In this document: in pieces, positions 8,356 through 18,805 of the stretch | Layout: every line of letters starts with the position of its first letter | Position numbering within the stretch: position 1 is the stretch's first letter | NCBI RefSeq assembly: GCF_007830055.1 | Contig: NZ_VLLE01000006.1 | Span: 1 to 64,000, forward strand | Direction: 5' to 3' | From: Lacibacter cauensis | Lineage (GTDB): Bacteria; Bacteroidota; Bacteroidia; Chitinophagales; Chitinophagaceae | Length of the DNA: 64,000 bases | Translations under genes and position numbers: made by a program | The notes under the pieces: model-generated | Database searches by the model: none | Seen by the model: the letters and a program-made list of their open reading frames with translations, nothing else | What the model was told of the DNA's origin: nothing

Positions 8356-9456
8356 TTAATGTTTCGCAATTTTTACTAGCAGCTTAGTATCTGCTTTCAG
8401 TTCCTCATTTCCTTTCAGCACTAATGTATCGCCTTCATCGAGCTTTCCAAATATCTCGGCTTTATCGGTAGCATTTACTCCCTGGCCAACATCAACCCAA
8501 CTGGTAATGTTGTTCTGCACTTTTATTACAAACTTTTTTTCCAATGTGGTTACCACTGCCGAAAACGGAACAAAAAAAGATTTTCCATCTCTTTGAATAT
8601 TTATTTTGCAATCAGCAAACATGCCGGCTTTCAGACTATGATCGTTATTATTAATTACAAATTCCCATACTTCACTTCGGGTGTTTACATCCAGGCTACC
8701 GGATTTACGGGATAACTTTCCTTCATATTTCTTACCCGGTATGGCCTTGATGGTAAATTGTACTTTTTCATCTTTTACTTTCGTACCGGTCATGGCTTCC
8801 GGCACAGCGATCCGCAAGCGAAGAGAACTATTGTCTTCTATTTCAAACAGCGGCATCTCAGCAGCTTTTCCTACATAAGCACCTGCATCTACATTCCTTT
8901 TTGTAACGATCCCTGTGAATGGTGCCCTTAAAGTTAAATAATCTGCTGTTTGTTGCACTGCATTTAATTCTGATTGAGCAGCCTCTACCAAAGCGGCGTC
9001 TGATGCCACCTGGTTTTTTGCTTTTTCTAAATCAGTGGGGGCAATTACGCCATCTGATTTGGAAGCTTCAGCAAGCCGTTTAAACACATCTGTACTACTG
9101 ATCCATTTTGCTTTTACAGATGCTAAACGTTGTTTGCTTTCTGCGATCTTCGATTGCATTTCCGGCGCATCCAAAATAGCAATCACCTGTCCTTGCTTTA
9201 CCGGCGAACCAATATCAACAAATATCTTTTTTACATAGCCACTTACTTTGCCATACACTTGTACTTTTTCGTTGGGTAACAGTTCCCCGGGAAGTGAAAC
9301 AGTTTTATCTAATGCGGCAGATTGCAAAGTAAATACTACTGTTGAATCTATTTTAGGTTTAGTGTCATCTTTTAATGGCTCTTTTTTGCCTGGCTGATGG
9401 CACCCAATAATGCCATTAATAAATAACAGCGCTATTACAATTTTTATCCCTTTCAT
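8356..9456 (-). CDS. RND efflux periplasmic adaptor (membrane fusion protein)
   Basis: A 366-residue lipoprotein adaptor that would link the RND pump encoded just upstream to its TolC channel. I start it at the ATG at 9456, which gives MKGIKIVIALLFINGIIGC with a lipobox Cys at 19; a longer frame from 9609 would overlap the pump gene by about 150 bases. Visible parts are a barrel-sandwich half-motif (VYGKVSGYVKKIFVDIGS), a helical hairpin (about residues 95-165), the second lipoyl half (LRAPFTGIVTKRNVDAG) and a beta-barrel plus membrane-proximal region. It lies one base after the pump stop codon and is the last gene of a five-gene set with its own two-component system. Confidence 0.9.
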   Translation of the reverse strand: MKGIKIVIALLFINGIIGCHQPGKKEPLKDDTKPKIDSTVVFTLQSAALDKTVSLPGELLPNEKVQVYGKVSGYVKKIFVDIGSPVKQGQVIAILDAPEMQSKIAESKQRLASVKAKWISSTDVFKRLAEASKSDGVIAPTDLEKAKNQVASDAALVEAAQSELNAVQQTADYLTLRAPFTGIVTKRNVDAGAYVGKAAEMPLFEIEDNSSLRLRIAVPEAMTGTKVKDEKVQFTIKAIPGKKYEGKLSRKSGSLDVNTRSEVWEFVINNNDHSLKAGMFADCKINIQRDGKSFFVPFSAVVTTLEKKFVIKVQNNITSWVDVGQGVNATDKAEIFGKLDEGDTLVLKGNEELKADTKLLVKIAKH

Positions 9457-9457
9457 T

Positions 9458-12400
9458 TTAGTTATTGTTTTGTTGGTTGTCGTAAAATTTACTTGATGCA
9501 TCATCCGGGTCAAGTGAAACATTGCTGTATATTTTTTTACGGGTAACTGCGTTATAGATAAGTGGCAGAATAAAAAGTGTTGTTGCCAGTGAAAAAAGTA
9601 ACCCTCCAATTACTGCAATGCCTAACGGCGCTGTTTGTTCGCCTCCTTCACCCAAACCAATTGCCATTGGTATCATTCCTGCGATCATCGCAAGGCTGGT
9701 CATTAATATGGGCCGTAGCCTTCCTTGCCCGGCAAGGGCTCCAATATTTATTGTTTGATCATTCTCTTTCCTGATGGTTTCTGCTTTTGTGATCAGCAGA
9801 ATGGCATTTGCAACAGAAACACCAATTGCCATAATACAGCCCATGAATGATTGTATGTTCAATGTCTTGCCTGCAAGGAATAATAACAGGAAAGATCCTG
9901 CTACAACTGCCGGTATAGTTGACAACACCGTGAACGATAATTTAAACGATTGAAAATTTGCTGCTAATAATAAAAAGATAACGGCAAGGGCCAACAGTAA
10001 ACCTGCTCCCAGTTCTGTTTGTGTTTGACCCAGTATTTCCGATTGTCCCCGTACATACACTTTTACACCCTGGGGTAATGAATCCAATTTGCTGATAGCC
10101 GAATTTACATCTTTAACCGCTGTACCTAAATCCTGCTTATGAAGGTTTGCTGACAGGGTAATGAACCGCTGTTGGTTCAACCTGTCGTATTCACCAACGG
10201 TAGTGGCTCTTTTCCATGTTGCCACATCTCGTAAAAAAATATTCTTATCCGCTGCTGAAACAGGAATTTGTTCAAGGTCTTCAGAAGATTTCATTTGGTA
10301 CTCCGGCAACTCCACCTGCACCTGGTAAGCGTTGCCGGCATTTTTATCTAACCAGTAGTTCAGCAGTATATTCCTGCTGGATGATGTGGCTGTAGAAACA
10401 GAACGGCTCATTTCATCCACTGTTAATCCTAATTGCCCGGCACGAACCCGGTCATAATCTATTTGCAAAGCCGGGTAGTCTAACGGGAGTGTATATTGAA
10501 CATCCCGCATGTAAGGCAGGGCTTCCATTTGTTTTTTCAATTTATCACCAATGGCCCTGCTCTGCTGCAGGTTTTTCCCCTGTACAACTACTTCAATAGG
10601 GTTATTCGTTCCCTGGCTCATTACCTGTTCCACTAAATCGGCTGGCTCAAAGGAAACCAGCATGGCGGGAATTTCTTTTTTAATAGCTTCTCTTAATTGC
10701 TCTTTAAAATTGTCCAGTTTAATGCCACTGTTATCTGCAAGTTTAACTTTCAGGATTGCTTCATGAGGGCCACCCGTCCATGTAAAAATGGAGTTGATGG
10801 CATAGGTTGGTGGCTGAAGACCCACATAGGCAGAGGTGATATCTATCCTTTGCTTTCCTGCTTCTTTTTCAATAATGCCCAGTACTTTTTTGGTATTATC
10901 TTCTGTACGTTCTATCCTTGTGCCTACGGGCATCCGCAGCCTTACCTGGAACTGGCCTGCATTTACTTTTGGAAAAATTTCCTGGCCCAGGAAATGATAG
11001 TTTGACCAAAGTAACAATCCGCATACCAGCAGGTAAATGCCAATGAGCAAACCACTTGCTTTGGATATTTTATTCTGAAGAGATGAATAGCGATTGGTTA
11101 ACCGGGTAAACCATTTTTTTTCTTTAAAATGTACGCCTTCTTTTAACAGCCAGTTTGAAATGACAGGAACAACGGTTTGAGAAATTAAAAAAGAAGCGAT
11201 CATTGCAAAGCCAACTGATAAAGACAAGGGCATGAACATGGCTTTTGGAATACCGGACATAAATAGTGCGGGAACAAAAACTGCAAGAATGCTTAGCAAG
11301 ATCAATAATTTGGGCAAAGCAATTTCTTTACTTGCATCAGCAATAGCCCTTGCTTTTGATTTCCCTTCTTCCAAATGCCGGTGAATATTTTCTACGGTCA
11401 CCGTCGCTTCATCTACTAAAATACCAATGGCCAGGGCCAGCCCGCCAAGGGTCATGATGTTGATGGTTTGCCCTGCAAGGTAAAGGCATACCACTGCCGA
11501 CAGCAATGCCAAAGGGATGGTGATAATAACGATCAATGCACTTCGCCTGTCAGCTAAAAACAACAACACCATTATACCGGTTAGTATAGCTCCGAGGCCA
11601 CCTTCAAACAAAAGGCTTTTCAATGAGTTCACTACATACGTTGACTGGTCAAATTCATACGATACTTTAATGTCTTCGGGAATAGCGGCCTGCATATCGG
11701 GCAATGCCTTTTTTATATTTTGTACCACATCCCATGTGGAAGCATCTGCTCTTTTGGTAACAGGAATATAAATGGAACGCTTGCCATTGACAAGCGCATA
11801 TCCTGAAGTGATATCTGCGCCGTTTTCCACCGAAGCAACATCACGGACATAAGCAGCAGTACCGCTTTTGGCCTGGAGTGGAATGTTTTCAAATTCCTTG
11901 ATATTGTCAATCACGGTATTTTGCGGAGTGATCAAAGCCTGGTCGCCCACTCTTAAATTACCTGCAGGTGATATCGTGTTCCCCTTAGCGATAGTTGCTG
12001 CCAGTTCATCTGGTGTAACGCCATAGCTGCGGAGGCGTTCAGGGTTTGCCCTGATAATAATGGTTCGCTGGTTACCACCTAACGGTGGCGGAGCAGAAAC
12101 TCCCTGTAAAGCTGCAAACATGGGCCTCACTTTAAACAAAGCCAGGTCCTGGATCTCATTCAATGATCTTGTGCTGCTGGTAAATACCAGTTGCCCTACC
12201 GGAACACTGCCTGCATCATACCGCATAATGAACGGCGGTAATGTACCGGGGGGCATAAAAGAACGGGCACGGGTTGCATAGCTGCCTACTTCAGCCATTG
12301 CATTGGCCATATCTGTTCCTTCATGAAATTGCAATTTAATAAGTGTTACACCCTGCACGGATTTACTCTCCACATACTTTATCCCTGTTACATACAGAAA

Positions 12401-12613
12401 GTGATATTCATAATAGGATGTAATAAAGCCTTCCATTTGCTGGGGCGATAATCCTCCATAGGTTTGTGCCACATAAATAACCGGTGTTCCTAATTTCGGA
12501 AAAATATCCACGGGCATTTTTCGCACGGCCAACCAGGAAAAAAACAGTACGCCTATTACGATTACCATTACCGTAACAGGCCTTCTTAATGCAGCTATGA
12601 TTAATTGCTTCAT
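9458..12613 (-). CDS. RND efflux pump, inner-membrane permease
   Basis: A 1051-residue RND permease of the hydrophobe/amphiphile efflux class, the proton-driven part of a tripartite exporter. The N-terminal TM1 is followed by a large periplasmic loop, the TM2-TM6 block, a second loop and the final TM block, giving the usual internal duplication. TM4 contains GILVDEATVTVENI, with the proton-relay aspartate in VDE. Near the end, RPILMTSLAMIAGMIPMAIG is the conserved RND signature. It sits between the TolC gene (4 bases away) and the adaptor gene (1 base away). The substrate is not readable; its chromate and two-component neighbours suggest metals or toxic small molecules. Confidence 0.92.
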   Translation of the reverse strand: MKQLIIAALRRPVTVMVIVIGVLFFSWLAVRKMPVDIFPKLGTPVIYVAQTYGGLSPQQMEGFITSYYEYHFLYVTGIKYVESKSVQGVTLIKLQFHEGTDMANAMAEVGSYATRARSFMPPGTLPPFIMRYDAGSVPVGQLVFTSSTRSLNEIQDLALFKVRPMFAALQGVSAPPPLGGNQRTIIIRANPERLRSYGVTPDELAATIAKGNTISPAGNLRVGDQALITPQNTVIDNIKEFENIPLQAKSGTAAYVRDVASVENGADITSGYALVNGKRSIYIPVTKRADASTWDVVQNIKKALPDMQAAIPEDIKVSYEFDQSTYVVNSLKSLLFEGGLGAILTGIMVLLFLADRRSALIVIITIPLALLSAVVCLYLAGQTINIMTLGGLALAIGILVDEATVTVENIHRHLEEGKSKARAIADASKEIALPKLLILLSILAVFVPALFMSGIPKAMFMPLSLSVGFAMIASFLISQTVVPVISNWLLKEGVHFKEKKWFTRLTNRYSSLQNKISKASGLLIGIYLLVCGLLLWSNYHFLGQEIFPKVNAGQFQVRLRMPVGTRIERTEDNTKKVLGIIEKEAGKQRIDITSAYVGLQPPTYAINSIFTWTGGPHEAILKVKLADNSGIKLDNFKEQLREAIKKEIPAMLVSFEPADLVEQVMSQGTNNPIEVVVQGKNLQQSRAIGDKLKKQMEALPYMRDVQYTLPLDYPALQIDYDRVRAGQLGLTVDEMSRSVSTATSSSRNILLNYWLDKNAGNAYQVQVELPEYQMKSSEDLEQIPVSAADKNIFLRDVATWKRATTVGEYDRLNQQRFITLSANLHKQDLGTAVKDVNSAISKLDSLPQGVKVYVRGQSEILGQTQTELGAGLLLALAVIFLLLAANFQSFKLSFTVLSTIPAVVAGSFLLLFLAGKTLNIQSFMGCIMAIGVSVANAILLITKAETIRKENDQTINIGALAGQGRLRPILMTSLAMIAGMIPMAIGLGEGGEQTAPLGIAVIGGLLFSLATTLFILPLIYNAVTRKKIYSNVSLDPDDASSKFYDNQQNNN

Positions 12614-12617
12614 ATCT

Positions 12618-13970
12618 TTATTTAACCTGGTTAATAAATAAATTCAGATCGCCATAAACGGCAGCTTTGAGCAACAGTGCCTTCCAAAGTTCTGCCTGCG
12701 ATCTTGCCTGTTCGATCTTTGCCTTTAGCAAAGCGAATTGTGTTTGCAGCAGTTCGGAGTAGTTTACAAGACCCGTGGTATATCTTACCTGCATGGCATT
12801 AAAAGCGTATTCAGCAGCATTTACCTGCACAGGCGTTTCTTTAATTACAGCTATTGCATTCAGGAAAGTGGCTTCTGAAAGTTTGCGCTGTTTTTTTAAT
12901 GCAAGGGTAACCTGGTTTAATTTCTCCTGGTCAGACCTGATGATTAAATCCTGTTGCTGCAACCGTGTTTTTACTTCTGTATGGTTTAGTATTGGAACGG
13001 ACAATTGCACACCAACGCCATAGTTAAACCGGTTAAGGTTAAAGCCATTAAATGATTTTATTGCACCTGTATAATCTACACCTGAACCTCTTGCATAAGT
13101 TGTTCCCCAAAAAGATAAACGGGGTGCAGTTAGTTTACTGATCGTAATTCGGTTTGTTTTACTTTCTTCTATCGTTAACCGTGCGGTTTTGCCAAAAGGA
13201 TGTTCAATGGTATCGTTTGCAGTTGCTGCAGGAACTGTATTGTAAAATGAAGTATCGCTGTTTATGATAATTGAATCGCTGGCAACAGATTCCTGTAACG
13301 ACAAAAGAATATTATCATAAGCGTTTTTTATTTTCAGCCATTCAATGCGGGTTCTCGAAAGTTCTGCCTGTATCAATGCGGTATCAATTCCCGGTTTTAA
13401 ACCTGTTACCGCCAATACATTTACCTGCTTCAATTGTCTTTCTGAAATGTGAATATTCTCCTCGTAAAGGTTTAGTAAATGCCGGTAATAAACAATATCA
13501 ATAAACTGGTTACATACTTTTACTTTATGATTGAATATTTCCTGGGCATTTTTGGATTGCAGTGTTTGTGAAGCTGCAGCAGCCAAATTAATTTTTGATT
13601 TACGATCACCAAATATTCCCGGTTGCCATTGAAAGAGCAGGCTTGCAGCGGAACCGGTTACGGGACTGTAATCATTTTCTGAAGATGGCGGGCCACTAAT
13701 GGGAAGTACATATTGTGGCTGCAACATCCCGGTGATATTATTGTGTGTAGCAAGGTTCGCCTGGTAGGTAGCATCCAGTTGCGGGATGATTGTTTGTTGT
13801 TGTAGTTTTATGTTTGCCTTTGATGCTTCCAGCTCATAACGGTTTGATTTTAGCTTTGGATAATTACTTTCCGCCAGTTGGAGGATTTCCGGCAATGATA
13901 AACGCACAGTGTCTTGTGCTTTGGTATTGCCAACAAAAAAGCAGGCGAGTGCTATCAATGTCCATCTCAT
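12618..13970 (-). CDS. TolC-family outer-membrane efflux channel
   Basis: A 450-residue outer-membrane factor with an N-terminal signal peptide (MRWTLIALACFFVGNTKAQ) and two long repeats, each a coiled-coil hairpin plus strands, as in TolC. The ATG at 13970 immediately follows a TTG, and I choose the ATG. The C-terminal half contains FNYGVGVQLSVPILN and the typical GLVNYSELLQTQFALL segment. It is followed by the pump after 4 bases and preceded by the histidine kinase gene at a distance of 55 bases, so the two-component genes and the exporter probably share a transcript. Confidence 0.9.
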   Translation of the reverse strand: MRWTLIALACFFVGNTKAQDTVRLSLPEILQLAESNYPKLKSNRYELEASKANIKLQQQTIIPQLDATYQANLATHNNITGMLQPQYVLPISGPPSSENDYSPVTGSAASLLFQWQPGIFGDRKSKINLAAAASQTLQSKNAQEIFNHKVKVCNQFIDIVYYRHLLNLYEENIHISERQLKQVNVLAVTGLKPGIDTALIQAELSRTRIEWLKIKNAYDNILLSLQESVASDSIIINSDTSFYNTVPAATANDTIEHPFGKTARLTIEESKTNRITISKLTAPRLSFWGTTYARGSGVDYTGAIKSFNGFNLNRFNYGVGVQLSVPILNHTEVKTRLQQQDLIIRSDQEKLNQVTLALKKQRKLSEATFLNAIAVIKETPVQVNAAEYAFNAMQVRYTTGLVNYSELLQTQFALLKAKIEQARSQAELWKALLLKAAVYGDLNLFINQVK

Positions 13971-14025
13971 CAATAATGATTTATGAAAACAAATGTAGCA
14001 GGCGATTTAGGATAAATTTTGGAGA

Positions 14026-15297
14026 CTACATCCTTCCAAAATCTATTAGCACATAGTGAACTCCGTTCTTATAATTGTATTGAAGACCCATTTTATAGAG
14101 TTGGGCAATTTGCCTGACCAATGATAGACCCAACCCGGTAGTTTTTGATTCTTTATTGCCTTTTCTAAACCGTTCAAATAACATTTCGGGTTTTTCTGTA
14201 ATTGCATCCCCGGAGTTTTCAATTGAAAATGTACTATCACTTAAACAAACCTTAATAAATCCTTGTGAGACGTTGTGTACCACCGCATTTTTGATCAAAT
14301 TGCTGAACAGGATTTCTGTTAATGCCGGGTTGGCCATAATGTATATACCAGAAACAATTGATTTGCTGAGTGAAGGAAAATCATCATAATGCTCCTGGTA
14401 AGTGGTAAGTATTCTTTCTACCAATGCGGAAATATTGATCTTCTCCTGTTCAGGAAACTGGTTATTATCAATTTTGGCAAGCAGCAGCAGGCTTTTGTTC
14501 ATCTGGCTCAGCCTGTCATTTGCTTCCGTGATATCTCCAAGCAAAGAAGCCGATTTTTCTGTAAGACTGGGTTCGTTGATCAGCAAATCCAATTTAGAGC
14601 GGATGATGGCGAGTGGTGTTTGCATTTCGTGAGAGGCATTCTCCACAAAATTCTTTTGATTGTTATAGGCGGTATTCACTTTTGCGATCATGCTGGTAAG
14701 CTCAGCATTCAACTGGTCAAATTCTGCAATACCAGTCTGCTGTTCTAACTGAGCAACCGGGTTGTTTACCACGTCATATCCTGAAGTCTTTTTTAAAGTG
14801 CGATGAAAGGGACGCCATAACAGGCGGGAACTTCTTCTGTTTATTACAACAATTGAAATTAATAGTAACAAAAAAACAAACGCCTCGGTTGCAAATACTT
14901 TTATGGTTAAGTGAAAAAATTCTTTTGATGAAACAAAAGTGGTGAGTTGATAATTCTCGTTATTAAAATGATACGCTTTAGTAAGCGCCTTAAAATTCAA
15001 TTTTTCTGAACTTCCTTCGATCAAAAGACTGGTGTCTCTTGGTTCATCCAGTATTTGTGCAGGCAGCAGGTAGTTTTTTTGAATGACATATTCTCCCTGT
15101 ATCTGCATTGTCATAGCTGCCGGTTGTGCTATAAATGCGTTCCAGACATTTTGTTGTTTCAGCGCTAATTGCTTTTCCTGCGTATGATGCGAATGCATGT
15201 TCAGCATTACGAAAAAAAGTAAGGACCCCAGCAATAATACCACCGGTAACCATATCATTAAGTAACGGGTACTTTTTTGTTCCAAGGTTTTATTCAT
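14026..15297 (-). CDS. Sensor histidine kinase
   Basis: A 423-residue membrane kinase. TM1 is near residues 12-32, a periplasmic sensor region of about 100 residues follows, and TM2 is near 135-153. The H-box reads NASHEMQTPLAIIRSKLDLL with the phosphoacceptor His near residue 221. The N-box is ILFSNLIKNAVVHN and the G-box is TTGLGLSLVRQIAQLY. The gene overlaps its response regulator by 4 bases (ATGA) and lies upstream of a TolC-RND-adaptor set, so it probably senses an envelope stress or metal and controls that exporter. The periplasmic domain shows no motif that names the signal. Confidence 0.93.
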   Translation of the reverse strand: MNKTLEQKSTRYLMIWLPVVLLLGSLLFFVMLNMHSHHTQEKQLALKQQNVWNAFIAQPAAMTMQIQGEYVIQKNYLLPAQILDEPRDTSLLIEGSSEKLNFKALTKAYHFNNENYQLTTFVSSKEFFHLTIKVFATEAFVFLLLLISIVVINRRSSRLLWRPFHRTLKKTSGYDVVNNPVAQLEQQTGIAEFDQLNAELTSMIAKVNTAYNNQKNFVENASHEMQTPLAIIRSKLDLLINEPSLTEKSASLLGDITEANDRLSQMNKSLLLLAKIDNNQFPEQEKINISALVERILTTYQEHYDDFPSLSKSIVSGIYIMANPALTEILFSNLIKNAVVHNVSQGFIKVCLSDSTFSIENSGDAITEKPEMLFERFRKGNKESKTTGLGLSLVRQIAQLYKMGLQYNYKNGVHYVLIDFGRM

Positions 15298-15968
15298 ACA
15301 GATAGTTTATAGCCCAGTCCATACACGGTTTGCAATAAATCGTCGCCACCTTTTTCTTTCAATTTTCGTTTCAGGTTTTTTATATGAGAATAGACAAAAT
15401 CAAATGAAGCCAGGTTGTCCGTTTGTTCGCCGTAAATATGCTCTGCAATGGCCTGCTTGCTTACCACCCGGTTTTTATTGGTTAAAAGAAATAACAACAA
15501 TTCATATTCATTTTTGGTGAGTAACAACGGTTGACCGGAGTAAGACACGGTTTTTAACAACAGGTCAAGTTTTAATTTATCAAATTCAATTACACTTGAA
15601 CTGGATGCATATTTCCTGCGCAACAAAGCTTTTACTCTTGAATATAATTCTGATAAATGAAATGGTTTGGTAAGATAGTCGTCTGCCCCTAAATCAAGCC
15701 CGGCAATTTTATCACCCAAAGAATCCCTGGCGGAAATGATAATAACACCATCGGCCTTTTTGTGTTTTCTCAAATATTCCAATAATGCTAACCCACTGCC
15801 TCCCGGCAGGTTAACATCAAGTATGATACAGTCGTATTGAAAATCGGTAGCTTTCTGAATCCCTTCCTTGTAAGTACTGGCTGTTTCACACAAGAAGTCT
15901 TCCTGGGTAAAGTAATCTGTAATGCTTCGCAGTAAGCTATCTTCGTCTTCTATTATCAGTAGCTTCAT
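15294..15968 (-). CDS. OmpR/PhoB-family response regulator
   Basis: A 224-residue regulator with a receiver domain (acidic pocket around E7-D8, phosphoacceptor Asp 51 in IILDVNLPGGSG, Thr/Ser in IIISARD, Lys in DDYLTKPF) and a C-terminal winged-helix DNA-binding domain (about 125-224, containing NEYELLLFLL and VYGLGYKL). It is the first gene of the unit with the kinase and the RND exporter. The binding site would be expected upstream of 15968, where I see no clear direct repeat. Confidence 0.95.
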   Translation of the reverse strand: MKLLIIEDEDSLLRSITDYFTQEDFLCETASTYKEGIQKATDFQYDCIILDVNLPGGSGLALLEYLRKHKKADGVIIISARDSLGDKIAGLDLGADDYLTKPFHLSELYSRVKALLRRKYASSSSVIEFDKLKLDLLLKTVSYSGQPLLLTKNEYELLLFLLTNKNRVVSKQAIAEHIYGEQTDNLASFDFVYSHIKNLKRKLKEKGGDDLLQTVYGLGYKLSV

Positions 15969-16059
15969 CTTGCCAATTTTAAGCTAAGCTAAAGATAGAT
16001 TTTGGAGAAATCTTGGTGAACCAAAGTTGATATTAATAAAGAAGGTATAGCACCTTTTG

Positions 16060-17331
16060 TTAATCTCTTTTGATTATTACCTTATCGATCCGCTGGCCAT
16101 CCATATCCACGACTTCAAAATCAAACCCATTCCACTTAACTCTTTCACCGGGTAGAGGGATATGATTTAATTCAGCTAGTATTAAACCACCAAGTGTGTT
16201 ATACCCACCTTTTATTTTTTCAGTGGATAAATTGAAATAATGTAAAAATTCAAAGAAAGGATATTGTCCATCGGCCAACCATGAACCATCTTCCCGTTCC
16301 CTGATTGAGTACTCATCCTGGTTATACTCGGTAGAATCGCCAATTAATGCATCAAGAATATCGTCCATACTTACCATACCCAATACAGCACCGTATTCAT
16401 CTACAATAAAAGCATAGTGAATTTTTGACTCTTTAAACTTTTCCAGTACTTTATACGCTGCCGTATTACCATGCACCATCACAGGTTGCTTAATGAAATG
16501 TTTAAGGCTAAATTCAGTTGTTTTGAAATTTTTAGGAAAAACATCTTTCACCGATACAATGCCCAATGGTTTGTCAAAACTTTTATTGACAACAGGATAA
16601 ACAGAGTGGGGTTCAATTTGCGCCCTTTGTTTTACCATATATAAGTCGTCGGTAATATCAAAATATACCAAATCGTTCCGGTGGGTCATCAGCTCACTTA
16701 CTTTCCGGTCTCCAAGAGCAAATACACGGTGCACAATATCCTGTTCAATTTCCTGGATTTCTCCTTCTTTTGCACTTTCCTGTACAATTGCTTTTATTTC
16801 TTCCTCACTCACAATGCCATCTTTACTTTTCTTCAAACCGAACAAACCCAGCACCAGGTTATTGGTAGTGGTAAGCAGCCATATAAACGGTTTGGTGAGC
16901 ATTGAAACAATGGTCATTGGTTGTGCCATGACCATTGCAATTGTTTCAGGAAACATCAGACCAATACGTTTCGGAATCAATTCACCAAACACAATGGAGA
17001 AAAAAGTAAGCACGATCAACACCAGTGTAACTGATATTGTATCGGCATAAGGGGCCAAAAAACTGATGCTTTCGACAAATAGTTTTACATCGGCAGTAAT
17101 CTTATCGCCACTGTAAATACCGGTAAGAATACCGATAAGTGTAATACCAATCTGCACGGTTGATAAAAACGTATCAGGTTTTTCTGACAAGGCAAGGGCT
17201 TTTTTTGCATTGACATTTCCTTTTTTAGCTTTTGTTTCCAGTTTAAACTTACGGGCAGAAACAAGCGCTATTTCACTCATGGAAAAAATACCATTGAGAA
17301 GAATGAGCATGAAAATGATAAATAATTCCAT
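16060..17331 (-). CDS. CNNM/HlyC-CorC family membrane protein with CBS domains
   Basis: A 423-residue protein with a four-helix DUF21/CNNM transmembrane domain (about 1-190, beginning MELFIIFMLILLNGIFSMSE), a CBS pair (about 205-335, including the VDEYGAVLGMVSMDDIL segment) and a C-terminal CorC_HlyC domain (about 345-423, GGYNTLGGLILAELNHIPLPGE). The family acts in magnesium or cobalt homeostasis at the inner membrane and is often misnamed hemolysin. It lies between the two-component operon (91 bases) and the OprM-like gene (38 bases), so it may be the last gene of the downstream RND transcript. Confidence 0.9.
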   Translation of the reverse strand: MELFIIFMLILLNGIFSMSEIALVSARKFKLETKAKKGNVNAKKALALSEKPDTFLSTVQIGITLIGILTGIYSGDKITADVKLFVESISFLAPYADTISVTLVLIVLTFFSIVFGELIPKRIGLMFPETIAMVMAQPMTIVSMLTKPFIWLLTTTNNLVLGLFGLKKSKDGIVSEEEIKAIVQESAKEGEIQEIEQDIVHRVFALGDRKVSELMTHRNDLVYFDITDDLYMVKQRAQIEPHSVYPVVNKSFDKPLGIVSVKDVFPKNFKTTEFSLKHFIKQPVMVHGNTAAYKVLEKFKESKIHYAFIVDEYGAVLGMVSMDDILDALIGDSTEYNQDEYSIREREDGSWLADGQYPFFEFLHYFNLSTEKIKGGYNTLGGLILAELNHIPLPGERVKWNGFDFEVVDMDGQRIDKVIIKRD

Positions 17332-17369
17332 GAGTGATATTTTAGTGATAAGGCATTTTAAGGGTTAAT

Positions 17370-18791
17370 TTATTTCCAGCCTCCGCCAATTGCTTTAAAA
17401 AGATTAGCGGTTTCCTGGTACTGATTTTTTTTCAACTGCACCAAAGATAGCTTTGCTTCGAGTAAGTTTTGTTGCGCCGTTAATACTTCCAGGTAATCGG
17501 CCCTGTTCGATTGAAAAAGCAGCCGTGCATTTTCAATCGCATTTTCAAGCACTTTCACTTCTTCGGTTTTCAATTGTATTGCCTGGCTGATGTTATCAAT
17601 TTTTCTCATGCCGGTATATACTTCGCCAAAAGCAGTAAGCATTGTTTGCTGGTAGTTGTTCAGCGCCTGCAGCTGCAATGCAGTTTGGGTATTGAACTGC
17701 GCCTTTAATGCACTGCGGTTAAATACAGGAGCCAGCAACCCGCCAAATAATCCATAGGCAACAGATTGCGCATTGAAAAAAGTAGCCGGACTAAATGCCT
17801 GCAAGCCTACTGTTGCATTAATGGTAAGCGTGGGGTAAAATGATTTTCGTGCAACCTCCACATCAAAGCGGCTTGCCTCCAGTTCGTACTGCGCCATTCT
17901 TATATCAGTTCTGTTTTGTAATAACTGCGATGGAATGCCGGTGCTTACAACAGCCGGTTGTTCCAGAAGCCAGTTCCTGTTGCGTTGTACAGGTTTGGGG
18001 TAACGGCTTAATAACAGGTTCATCATCTTTTCATTTTCAAGGATCGCTTGTTCAAGCTCCTTTGCAAGCGTTCTTGCGTTGAGTATTTGTGCCTTGAACT
18101 GATCAATTGCCAATGCTGTTGTACGTGCAGCTTCTTTTTGCGTTTCAATCATTTCCAGCATTTCCTGCTGCAACTGAATATTCTGTTGAATGATCTGTAA
18201 CTGTTCGTCCAAAGCAAGTATCTCGTAATAGGTTAAAACCAATGTATTGATGATGTTGGTCTGTAACCAGTTTTTACCTTCAATAGTAGAAAGATAACGG
18301 GCTAAGGCCGCTTGTTTTTGATTTTTCAGTTTACCATAAATATCGGGTTCCCACGAAGATTGAAAGCCTGCAAAATAATCGGGCAGATGAACCGGTATAA
18401 GTTTACCTGGTTGTATTTCTGTAGTGGCATTACCCGCACCATCCATTGTATAAAAACCGAACTTGCGGATGTTGGGTGCAAACAACCCGTTAGCAGTTGG
18501 CAACATCAATCCCCTGGCATTGCGCAATGAAGCTCTTGCAATCTGAATATTCTGATACGCATTCTGTAAATCGAGATTTTCAGTGATGGCAGCAGTAATA
18601 AGCGATCTCAGGCTGTCGTCTTTAAAGAAATAAGCATTGGTAACCATGGAGGCATCAATACTGTCTCTGTTGCCGGTATATGTTTCCGGTAAAGCGGTAA
18701 CAGGTGTACCTGTTACCGCTTTTTTTGCACTGCATCCATACATTACTGCAGTAACACTAAGCAGGATAAAAAAAATATGTCGTTTGTTCAT
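17370..18791 (-). CDS. OprM/NodT-type outer-membrane efflux lipoprotein
   Basis: A 473-residue outer-membrane factor. The signal peptide ends in the lipobox-like VMYGC (Cys 20), so it is lipid-anchored as in OprM. The body has the two TolC-like repeats, with RTDIRMAQYELEASRFDVEVAR (shown here only by its NodT-typical position near residue 295) and the terminal NRADYLEVLTAQQNLLEAKL. It is the third gene of an adaptor-pump-channel set and lies 14 bases after the pump. Confidence 0.9.
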   Translation of the reverse strand: MNKRHIFFILLSVTAVMYGCSAKKAVTGTPVTALPETYTGNRDSIDASMVTNAYFFKDDSLRSLITAAITENLDLQNAYQNIQIARASLRNARGLMLPTANGLFAPNIRKFGFYTMDGAGNATTEIQPGKLIPVHLPDYFAGFQSSWEPDIYGKLKNQKQAALARYLSTIEGKNWLQTNIINTLVLTYYEILALDEQLQIIQQNIQLQQEMLEMIETQKEAARTTALAIDQFKAQILNARTLAKELEQAILENEKMMNLLLSRYPKPVQRNRNWLLEQPAVVSTGIPSQLLQNRTDIRMAQYELEASRFDVEVARKSFYPTLTINATVGLQAFSPATFFNAQSVAYGLFGGLLAPVFNRSALKAQFNTQTALQLQALNNYQQTMLTAFGEVYTGMRKIDNISQAIQLKTEEVKVLENAIENARLLFQSNRADYLEVLTAQQNLLEAKLSLVQLKKNQYQETANLFKAIGGGWK

Positions 18792-18805
18792 TTGTTTTAG
18801 TTTGA